Source: JADGHX01 sp037200125
GTDB lineage: Bacteria > Pseudomonadota > Gammaproteobacteria > Steroidobacterales > Steroidobacteraceae
Length of the DNA: 64,000 nt
Assembly: GCA_037200125.1 (NCBI GenBank)
Contig: JBBCGS010000003.1
Span: forward strand, 620,001-684,000
Direction of reading: 5' to 3'
Shown in pieces: positions 1 to 8,100 of this stretch. Under the pieces are notes generated by a model, which worked only from the letters and a program-made list of their open reading frames with translations, searched no databases and had not been told where the DNA came from. Each line of letters begins with the position of its first letter. The first letter of the stretch is position 1. Made by a program: the position numbers and the translations under genes.

Positions 1-2
1 AG

Positions 3-131
3 GCAAGCACGACGATGAGCAGTCCGGTATGCCGTGTCGTGCAACCAGGCCGCGTGATCGAGTGTCTTCAGTGGCCACCGCCGAGCTGGCTTGCAGCTGT
101 GTCGCCGGGATCTGCGGATGCTGCGTCCTGA
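3..131 (+). CDS. Possible tail of IS66 tnpA (partial, weak)
   Basis: A frame open from the window edge ends at TGA 129-131 and overlaps the tnpB start by 14 bp, which is the usual tnpA/tnpB arrangement in IS66. The 42-residue peptide is Trp/Pro-rich and I do not recognise it confidently as TnpA, so the call rests on position only. It could equally be a non-coding frame. Confidence 0.2.
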   Translation, partial: ASTTMSSPVCRVVQPGRVIECLQWPPPSWLAAVSPGSADAAS

Positions 132-477
132 TCGGGGCATCGCGCGGGTGTATCTGCATAGAGCGCCCGTGGACATGAGGAAGCAGATCGACGGCCTGGT
201 ATTGCTGGCGAAGGAAGTGATCCAGCAGGACCCGACGAACGGCGCGCTGTTCGGCTTCATCAATGCGCGGCGGAACAAGCTGAAGCTGCTGGTGTGGGAG
301 CGCAACGGCTTCATCATCTGGTACAGGCGCCTGGAGCGGGAGAAATTCCACTGGCCGCGACGCGCGGATGAGGTGGTGGTGACTCTCACCGGCGAGCAAC
401 TCAACTGGTTGCTGGATGGATACGATGTGTTGCGGATGAAGCCGCACGAAGCACTGCATTTTTCGGTGTTCAGTTAA
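118..477 (+). CDS. tnpB: IS66 family accessory protein TnpB (IS66 Orf2)
   Basis: Small protein required with TnpC for IS66 transposition; its biochemical role is not settled. The 119-residue product from ATG 118 carries the family signature: an N-terminal stretch with VDMRKQIDGL, the KLLVWERNGF segment and WYRRLEREKFHWP. A TTG at 91 would extend it by 9 residues, but the ATG gives the usual family length. It precedes tnpC by 34 bp in the same direction. It looks intact although its partner tnpC is broken. Confidence 0.9.
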   Translation: MLRPDRGIARVYLHRAPVDMRKQIDGLVLLAKEVIQQDPTNGALFGFINARRNKLKLLVWERNGFIIWYRRLEREKFHWPRRADEVVVTLTGEQLNWLLDGYDVLRMKPHEALHFSVFS

Positions 478-511
478 ATCGTAGCTCGGTGCGCGCGATA
501 TACTGTCGCGC

Positions 512-1882
512 GTGACCGAAGCGGCAGCCTCCAACACAGCCACTGACATCGAGACGCTTCGCGCGCGACTTGCCGCGCGCGAAGAGCGCGTGGAGCTTCT
601 GGAGGAAGAGAACCGGTGGCTGAAGGCGCAGCTGCTCGGCCGCTCTTCGGAGAAGACGCCTGCCGAGCAGTTGAACCCCGATCAGGCCTGGCTGTTCAAC
701 GAGGCCGAGGCGCTGGCGCAGGCCGCGCAGAGCGCGCCTCAAAGCATCACGATCCCTGCTCACGAGCGCGGCAAGCACGGTCGCAAGAAGCTCGATGCAG
801 CGCTGCCGCGCGTGGAAGTTGTTCACGACCTGCCGGAAGCCGAGAAGGTCTGCGCCGAGCATGGCGAGCCGCTTCGGCGCATGGGCGAAGAGATCTCCGA
901 GCAGCTGGATTACAAGCCCGCCCAGGTGCGGGTGATCCGTAACATTCGGCCCAAGTACGTCTGCGCGTGCTGTTCGCGCGTGTCGATTGCGCCAGTACCC
1001 ATGCGGCTTTTTCCGAAGAGCCTGGCGACGCCCTCACTGCTCGCGCACATCGTCACGGCGAAGTTGGTCGACGGGCTGCCGCTGTATCGTCAGGAAACCC
1101 AGTTCGAGCGGCTCGGTGTGGGACTGGGCCGCGCAACGATGGCGGGCTGGATGATCCGGCTCGGCGGCACGCACGTGGTGCCACTGGTGAACCTCTTGAA
1201 CGAGCACCTGCTCGAAGGGCCGCTCATTCACTGCGATGAGACTCACCTTCAGGTGCTCAAGAGCGACAAGGCGCCCACCGCCGATCACTGGATGTGGGTG
1301 CGAGTGGCGGGCGCGCCCGGTCGGCGGATCGTGCTCTTCGACTACGATCCTTCCCGCGGTGGGGCCGTGCCCAAGCGGCTGCTCGAGGGTTTTCGCGGCA
1401 TCCTGCTAACCGATGGCTACGAGCCGTACGAGGCGCTCGCCGAGAGTCAGCAGCTCGTGCACGCTGGATGCTTTGCGCACGTGCGCCGCAAGTTCGACGA
1501 GGCGCGCAAGGCGCAACCTGTCGAGAACACCAACGGCGGCCAAACGCGCGTGGCGCTGGAGATGATCCGCGAGCTGTATCTCATCGAGCGTGCGCTGTGG
1601 GAGCGCGATCAGCCGATCAGCCCAGAGCACCGGGTGCGCGTGCGTGCGGAGCTCTCCGCACCGATCATCATGAAGTTCCACGCCTGGCTCGAAGCGCTCG
1701 CACCGAAGGTGTTGCCGCAGAGTCTGCTCGGCAAGGCGGTCCGCTACACGCTCGGTCAATGGCCCAAACTCATCCGGTTCCTTGAGCACGGTGAGATACC
1801 GCTCGACAACAACCGCTGCGAGAATGCGATCCGGCCGTTCGTAGCGGAGCGGTCATTGTGCACCTCATTTTCAAGTATCTGA
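512..1882 (+). pseudogene. tnpC: IS66 transposase TnpC, N-terminal 443 codons
   Basis: DDE-type transposase of IS66. From GTG 512 the protein shows an N-terminal leucine-zipper-like stretch, a zinc-finger-like region with CACC and the catalytic core (HCDETHLQVL, then LTDGYEPYEAL and the HAGCFAHVRRKF block). The reading is authentic through the conserved LDNNRCENAIRPF near codon 443. After position 1842 it runs into foreign sequence and stops 13 codons later. The missing C-terminus is at 4437-4688 in a compatible phase, and joining the two gives about 526 residues, the normal size. Confidence 0.92.
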
Positions 1883-3937
1883 AAAAATTGATGTTTGATT
1901 TTCAAAGATCACCCGACACGGGCGACCTTTTCGCGCGAGAGCCGTGCTGACGCGCTCAGTGTGCAGATCGCTCGCACGGATTTGATACGGAGCGTCGGGA
2001 ACGACCTGATCGGCGGCAAGAATGCCTTCTTTGATGAGCCTTCGGATCTGATGATGGGAGACACCGAGCGTCGCGGCGGCTTCAGACATCGTGAGCCACT
2101 CTCCGCTCTTCTCGGCCGACTTGTATGCATGGATCCCGCGTACGCGACGCAGCGATCCAACACGGTGAGCAGTCCACGTCTTGCCTTGGCCGGTCGGCAA
2201 CCCCATGCGGTTCAGCGTCGCGGCGATCTCCTCGTCCGACCATCGGGTAGCCATGGAGCGGATCACGGCCACGGCCTCTTCGGACGTGCGACATTCATGT
2301 TCGCCGGATCGGGGTTTTCGGACGCGCAGCTCCGAGTGCTGCCCGCCGCGCCAGTGAATGGTAAGGACGATCTCGCGCGAGCTCGCGTCGTAAACGGCAA
2401 CGATATCGGCGATGAGTGTGCGCGCGAGCTGCTGGCGTGATCGCATGGTCACGCCCGATCCGTTCCACGCAGCTTCCAGGTCTTCGGCAAGCCCTGTGAA
2501 GTCCGGTATGGGAGGAGCAGGGTTCGGTCTCTCGAGGGCCGCCAATCGCGCCTCGCAGTCCTGCACACGCTGCAAGCTCGCCTCCCAGCTCTTCTCGAGT
2601 TGCGCGGCGATGAGCCGATTGTCCGGGTCACAGGCGGCGTAGCGCCGCTCGGCAAGCGAAGCCTCATAGCGCGCTTGCTGCAACTCCAACTCTACGATGC
2701 GTCGCTGCTCGCCTTGCTGCTCCATGTACCTGTGCTCGGCGTGCAATGCCGCCTCAATGGCTACTGGCTCGACAGCGCGCAGCACCTCGCGCCCGATGGC
2801 GGTGTCTACGCGCTTGGCTCCGAACATCAGACATCGCGGCCGAGCCAACATCTGGTTGGGCCGCTCGCATCGATACACGGGCTGACAGTAGTGTCCCGAG
2901 TAGCTGACCACCAATCGACGCCCGCAACCTCCGCAGAGCAGAAGCCCGGCCAGTAAGGCGCGGCCGCCACGTCCAGATTTGACCCCACCTGCTTTCCCGT
3001 ACGCGTTCGCCGCCAGCAACTTCTGATTGCGCTCGAACTCGCCCCACTCGATGTACCCTTCGTGGTGATCCTTGATGATAGCCTCCCATCGGTGGAAAGG
3101 CTTGCGATGCTTGTAGGTCGTGCGCACACGGCCATCGACGAGCGCGGTGCGCTTCTCGCTCTTTCCATAGGCATACGCGCCGGCATGGAAGGGGTTCTTC
3201 AATATCGAGATGACGTTGCGATAACGGATGGGAGTCCAGTCAAAGCTCACGAGCGTTTTGCCGTCCGAGGGACGCGGAAAATGCATCTGCTCGGCGGTGA
3301 GCGAGAGCAACACCTGGCGGGCACTGCCGAGCTGACGGAAGCGCGCGAACACGATGCGGACCGCTTCCTGTACCCGCATGTTCGGATCGAGACCCAAGCC
3401 CATCTCACGATGCCAGATATAACCGACCGGCACGCTGATGCGCAGGTCACCCCGGAGCGCCTTGCCGTGCTTGGCATCCAGCATGCGAGCGCGGATCACG
3501 CCGAGCTCGAACTCGCTGATGCTGCCCTTCATACCGAGCAGCAACCGGTCGTTCGGTCGATGCGGATCGTAGATGCCATCTGAATCAATTACCCGCGCTC
3601 CGACCAGGCCGCACAGCTCGAGAAGGTGATGCCAGTCGCGCCCGTTGCGGGCGAGCCGCGAAGCATCCAGGCACAGCACCGCGCCCACCTCTCCGGCGCA
3701 CACCGTGGCGACCAGCCGATCGAAGCCGGGACGAGCCACACTGCCGCTTGCTGAGCGACCGAGGTCGTCATCGATCACTTCGACGCTGGCAAATCCATAT
3801 CGCCGGGCTACTTCAACCAGGTCGTATTGTCGCCGCTGGCTCTCGAGGTTCGTCTGCACCTGGGTCTGGGTCGACTGGCGCACATACACGACGGCTTTGC
3901 GCTTCAGCAGTGCCTCCGGTAGCAGCTCAGCGCTCAT
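1871..3937 (-). CDS. Large serine recombinase with C-terminal helix-turn-helix
   Basis: Site-specific integrase/transposase of the large serine recombinase family, likely responsible for mobility of the element it sits in. The N-terminal resolvase domain begins near residue 15 with YVRQS, where Ser22 is the expected nucleophile, and includes CLDASRLARNGRDW. A Recombinase domain follows (about 190-300), then a zinc beta-ribbon (CGGCGRRL, about 340-390) and a coiled coil (about 400-470). The last 90 residues carry an excisionase-like helix-turn-helix (LTMSEAAATLGVSHHQIRRL). At 688 residues it is longer than many relatives because of this added domain. The start overlaps the upstream small ORF by 11 bp, suggesting coupled translation. 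Confidence 0.92.
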   Translation of the reverse strand: MSAELLPEALLKRKAVVYVRQSTQTQVQTNLESQRRQYDLVEVARRYGFASVEVIDDDLGRSASGSVARPGFDRLVATVCAGEVGAVLCLDASRLARNGRDWHHLLELCGLVGARVIDSDGIYDPHRPNDRLLLGMKGSISEFELGVIRARMLDAKHGKALRGDLRISVPVGYIWHREMGLGLDPNMRVQEAVRIVFARFRQLGSARQVLLSLTAEQMHFPRPSDGKTLVSFDWTPIRYRNVISILKNPFHAGAYAYGKSEKRTALVDGRVRTTYKHRKPFHRWEAIIKDHHEGYIEWGEFERNQKLLAANAYGKAGGVKSGRGGRALLAGLLLCGGCGRRLVVSYSGHYCQPVYRCERPNQMLARPRCLMFGAKRVDTAIGREVLRAVEPVAIEAALHAEHRYMEQQGEQRRIVELELQQARYEASLAERRYAACDPDNRLIAAQLEKSWEASLQRVQDCEARLAALERPNPAPPIPDFTGLAEDLEAAWNGSGVTMRSRQQLARTLIADIVAVYDASSREIVLTIHWRGGQHSELRVRKPRSGEHECRTSEEAVAVIRSMATRWSDEEIAATLNRMGLPTGQGKTWTAHRVGSLRRVRGIHAYKSAEKSGEWLTMSEAAATLGVSHHQIRRLIKEGILAADQVVPDAPYQIRASDLHTERVSTALARKGRPCRVIFENQTSIFSDT

Positions 3938-4115
3938 CGTCGCGCTCCTCGGTTGCCACGCCCGCCGCCAACATCAATAGTCGCGACAGCTGGGTGAGAA
4001 CCTTCATCCGCTCGGCGTTCGTCAGGCCGAGCAGTCCGGTCGACTCGAACGCTATGCTGAACTGGCGCAATGGCGCCGGCGCCACTCTCTTGCGCATCTT
4101 TTGCGGCTCGGTCAT
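3927..4115 (-). CDS. Small protein preceding the recombinase
   Basis: A 62-residue ORF starting at ATG 4115 and overlapping the recombinase start by 11 bp, so the two are probably co-translated. The sequence is helical and Leu-rich (GLTNAERMKVLTQLSRLLML) with an acidic tail. I do not recognise a domain. Its position suggests an accessory factor of the recombinase, for example a directionality factor, but this is inference. A competing frame on the same strand (3934-4269) is longer and has no clearer support. Confidence 0.6.
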   Translation of the reverse strand: MTEPQKMRKRVAPAPLRQFSIAFESTGLLGLTNAERMKVLTQLSRLLMLAAGVATEERDDER

Positions 4116-4436
4116 CGTTGCTCTCCTGAGCGACTGCGACGGGAGAATCGCCGCAGCAGCTTCGCTGAAATCCGCGTGCCAGGAGTAGCCGATGCAAATC
4201 CCGCAGGGCCTCGATGGAGAGACGAGGTGCCCCTAAAATCATACGGGCGCAGATGCTGGCATCAAACATCCAGTCCGGCAGCGCCGTTACAACGCCAGGC
4301 TCGGTCTCAACATGGACGATGCGGCCGCCGGCGCGCTGCTCGCTGTACTGCGCTCGTACGCGTCGGCCGTAGAAAGGATGCCAGCGGTAATGAACTTCAA
4401 CTTCTCGCCCGATATGGGCAGAATGAATGCGTGATG

Positions 4437-4688
4437 GTGATTGGAAGAAAAGGCTGGCTGTTCAGCGACACCGTCAAGGGTGCCATCGCCAGCGCGAACC
4501 TGTTCTCGATCGTGGAGACCGCCAAGGCAAACGGAGTCGAGCCGCACGCGTACCTGTCGTTGCTGTTCGCGCAGCTTCCTTACGCCCGCACGGTCGAGGA
4601 CTTCGAAACGCTGCTGCCGTGGAACGTGAAGTCCGCGCTCGCCACCGCCTCACCCCAACTCGGCCAGCGCAAGAAGGCGGATACCTGA
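4437..4688 (+). pseudogene. tnpC: IS66 transposase TnpC, C-terminal 83 codons
   Basis: This is the detached 3' end of the transposase whose 5' part is at 512-1840. It reads VIGRKGWLFSDTVKGA, then a helical stretch ETAKANGVEPHAYL, and ends shortly after LLPWNV, the usual IS66 C-terminal domain. It has no start of its own. The IS66 right end follows 11 bp after the stop. Confidence 0.9.
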
Positions 4689-4898
4689 GATACCTGAGCG
4701 CTTACGTTCATTCAACCCCTTCAAACTCAACATGACACTTCGACATCACGCCATCTACTGGGTACTTGACCTCGTCTTGCCCGACGACCATGGGCGCACC
4801 AACTCCAACCAGCAGCTTTTTCCGAACCCCGCCTTTTTTCTCGGAAAACCAAAGATGCCGTTCCGCAATGTATCTACTCATCTAAGCGGCGCGCCCTG

Positions 4899-5186
4899 TC
4901 AGGCAGCAGATCGCCGCCGGATCGCCGCCGTCACGGCCGAGATCGCCTTCGAGAGAAGAAGGATCAAGGCGTACCACCATGCCGTTCCGATTGCGCCATG
5001 AATCAGCAAAACGTTGTTATCAAGCAGCGCATAGAGGAGTGAAAAAGGGAAATCGATGAAGGCCCAATAGACCCACATCAATGGCGCTTGTCCGTCAGAC
5101 GACTGCGCCACATACCATGCGGTCAGCAGGACCCCGATCAGATGCACGCCTGCTACGACCAATGCGAAAAGGTGTCGTCGAGTCAT
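4899..5186 (-). CDS. Three-helix inner-membrane protein, likely immunity to the Rhs tip
   Basis: A 95-residue hydrophobic protein with three predicted membrane helices, about residues 6-28, 36-56 and 64-88, and a short basic tail (IRRRSAA). It begins 2 bp after the stop of the Rhs gene, with an AAAGGGAA ribosome site that overlaps that stop. Immunity genes of polymorphic toxins normally sit exactly there, and membrane proteins are a known class of antidote against lipid-attacking toxins. I recognise no named family, so the role is inferred from position and topology. IS66 ends 193 bp downstream, so another gene may have been lost. Confidence 0.7.
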   Translation of the reverse strand: MTRRHLFALVVAGVHLIGVLLTAWYVAQSSDGQAPLMWVYWAFIDFPFSLLYALLDNNVLLIHGAIGTAWWYALILLLSKAISAVTAAIRRRSAA

Positions 5187-5188
5187 AT

Positions 5189-8100
5189 CTATTTCCCTTT
5201 ACAATCCGGACAGTCTTTCGCATTCGGGCCGGGATCTCGTTTTCCGCTGCGATCCATTGCGCTGCCGATAACGTAACCCATAAGGCCTTGACTGTAGACT
5301 GCGGCCTGGAGTGTCAAGTCACAGTCTGCAAAGCAGCGGGATCGATCGGTGGGTGAGCACGGATTGTTACCGCGGCATCGTCCATAGCACTTGTCGTGCT
5401 TCTCGCATGCCGCGTCCACAGGATCGACAGCAGCCTTCGGGTTTCGTCGTTCGTCCGGCGTGAGTTGATTGAATTCTTTCTTGTAGCCTCCCGTCCAGTC
5501 CGGGCCGCACCAATTCCCGTGGACCTTGTAGCGCCCGAAGGGATCGATCCCGTCGATCGGATTGCTCTCCACGTACGCGTATGTATTGACTCCGCCGCGG
5601 AGCCCTACAGGATCGGACTCCACATACCTTCCGATGGCCGGATCGTAGTCTCTTGCGTAGTTGTAGCTGAGACCACTCTCCGCATCGTAATACTGCCCCG
5701 GGAATCTCAGGTTGTACTGAAACATACCCGCGCCTAGTGGATTCTCGTTCGGCAACGTATCGCCAAACGGCTTCGGATCCCACCGCCACATCACGACGTT
5801 GTCGGACGGCCGCGTCACCTTTCTTGGCGCGTTCAAGTGATCCGTATGTACGTAGTAGATGTCGACGCCCCCGCCTGCATGAGGCCTCAACGTCGCGACC
5901 GGCACATCGCCGATCCACACCGTCTCCTGAATCAGGCTGCCGCCAGACCCGTACTCGCCCGCCAAGTGCCCGTCTTCATCGTAGAAGAAGTAGCTACTTC
6001 CCGCAGAGCTGGTCTTCGCAACCCGTTGCGACAGCGCATTGTAGACATACGACGTCGTCACCGTACCCACCGCCGAAATCGGCCGCCCCGCATTCGACTC
6101 CGTTTGGGTGTGTCCAGCCGCGTCATAGCCATACGCGTTACTGCGACTGCCGCTCACCGCTGAGAGCCGGTCGCTCGTGCTTGCCGGTGTGAATGTATTC
6201 GAGAGCGGAACACCCCCCGTGCTTCCGCCCTCGCCCATTCGGTTACCGTTGGCATCGTAGCTCCATGTCCGACTCACCGGAGTGCTCGTGGCGCTGGTCA
6301 GACGATCATTGAGATCGTATCCATAGGCCCAGCTCAGATTGCCGTCCGATGCGTTCGATATCGACGTGATTCGGAATGCATCATCGTGGTCGAGGTTGTA
6401 GAAGTCACCGCCGCTGTCGATCTGGCTGAGGTTCCCGTCAAGATCATGGGTGCGGACGGCGACGGAGCTGTTCCCCCACGTCCATTGGCGTACAGCGCCA
6501 AACGGCTCGTACAGAATGCCGCTGAGCACCGGTGTGCCGTTCGCCAAAACGCTCGAGATCCTTCCGTTCGAGTAGCCGTAGCTGATGAGCTGACCCGAGG
6601 GGGTCAGTATCGAGGTCAGGTTTCCGTTAGTGTAGGTGTAGCCGATCGAGCGGGTCAGCGCGCCAACCACCTGAGTCTTGCCGACCACACGTCCATTCGG
6701 GTCGTAGCTCCACGCCAGCGAATGATTGAGGTCCGAGGCTCCAGTCAGCCGCCCTACGCCGTTTGCGCCGGCGTCGTAGGTGAAGTTCACGGTCTGATCC
6801 GGGTAAGCGATCGACGTTACGCGGTTGAGTTTGTCGTAACTGTACGTGCCCTGGATGTTGCGCGCGTCCGTAGTCGTTCCGAGGTTCCCGCCTGAATCGT
6901 AAGTGTTCGACGTGACTCCCGTGTCCGGGCTGGTCAGCGTTTCGACCTCACCAAAGCCGGTGTACGCGTAGGTAGTCTGCAGAGTGCGAGGGTCTTGGAC
7001 CGACAATAGATTGTCGCTGGCGTCGTAGCCGAAGCCGGTTACACCGGTCGACGGATTGGTTGTCTGCGACAGACGATTGAGTTCGTCGTACAGGTTCGAC
7101 GTGTTTCGCCCCAGCACGCCGTTGATTGCGGTCAGATTGCCATTCGAATCATAGCCGAACGTCGTCATCACGCCGCCGGCGGCGTTGAGCTGCTTCCAAA
7201 GCTGGTTCAGGTTATTGAACACCTGGGAGCCGGTTCGCGACAGCGCGCTGGATGGATCGTAGCTGCTCGTAGACGTGCGATTTCCCTTCGCGTCCAGCAC
7301 GTACTCCTCGCGATTCCCCTCGCCGTCTTCGACACGAATCCGACGGTGCGCATTGTCATACGTGTAAAGCAGATAGCTGCCGTCGGGACGCGTGACTTTC
7401 TTGAGCAAACCCGTCGGCCAGTACGAGTAGCCCGTCGTCTCGCCGCCAATCTGGCGCGACAGCAGCCGCTGTCGTGCGTCGTACGTCAGAGTTGTAACGA
7501 CGTTGTTTTCGTCCGTGATGGTCAGCGGCTGACCATGCGCGTTGTAGGTATTGAACGTCACCGTGTGATTGAGGGCGTCGGTAATCGTGTGAACGCGCCC
7601 ACACTCCGCTCCAGTCGCACAGTTATGGTACGTGTACGTGGTCGTGTCAGGCACATCTGTTCGCGGTCCGTCCTCCGTCAGGATCTGACCCGAGCCGTCG
7701 TATGTATAACTCCAAGTCCGCTCGACGTTTGGAACGACCGTCGTATCCGCGACCGTCCTTGTCTGCAAGTTGCCGCTCGAATCGTAGGCGTAGGTCGTGG
7801 TGCGCGCGGGCTCCGTCACGGTTAAAGGCAGCTGGAAATTCGCATGCCACGTTGTTGAGATGGTGCGCGCGCGAGGTGTACCGACCGCCTCCGTCCGACT
7901 CGTTTCCACATTGCGGACCAGGTCGCGAACGTATGTCGTTTGGTTCCCGTTGAAATCCGTCGTTGAATTGAAGTTGCCGTTTAAGTCATAACCGGCAGAG
8001 GCGAAACGCCCGCAGCCATCGCATGTGCTGCTGACCGAGGAGTAGCGGAACTCGCCCTTCGTTGCCGAGATGGCATACGTGCGAGTCGTTCCCAAGGGGT

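Larger units (their letters stand above)
1841..4436 (-). mobile_element. Serine-recombinase element inserted in IS66 tnpC
   Basis: Removing 1841-4436 fuses the tnpC halves in frame so that ...RPF is followed by VIGRKGW, as in intact IS66 transposases. Both junctions share only the dinucleotide GT (1841-1842 and 4437-4438), which fits the 2-bp crossover core of serine recombinases and not a DDE transposase, which would leave a longer duplication. Contents are a 688-residue recombinase, a small upstream ORF and about 320 bp of mostly non-coding sequence at the right end. The left end holds a direct repeat ATTTTCAA (1867-1874 and 1898-1905). The exact edges are inferred. Confidence 0.8.
1..4705 (+). 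mobile_element. IS66-family element, right part, disrupted
   Basis: The window opens inside an IS66-type element: tnpB and tnpC are recognisable, and the left end with tnpA lies off the window. The right end is set by the heptamer CGCTTAC at 4699-4705, complementary to the GTAAGCG start typical of IS66 terminal repeats, 11 bp after the tnpC stop. The element is inactive as it stands because tnpC is interrupted at 1841 by a second element. The target-site duplication cannot be checked without the left end; the bases after the right end are GTTCATTC. Confidence 0.85.

Noticed and set aside
3934..4269. 111-codon minus-strand ORF overlapping the recombinase upstream region
   Set aside because: It competes with the better placed 62-residue ORF, and its second half is Arg/Gly-rich like a shadow frame.
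4312..4434. 40-codon plus-strand ORF at the right end of the recombinase element
   Set aside because: Composition is protein-like, but there is no ribosome site and no recognisable similarity. It may be a fragment or chance frame.
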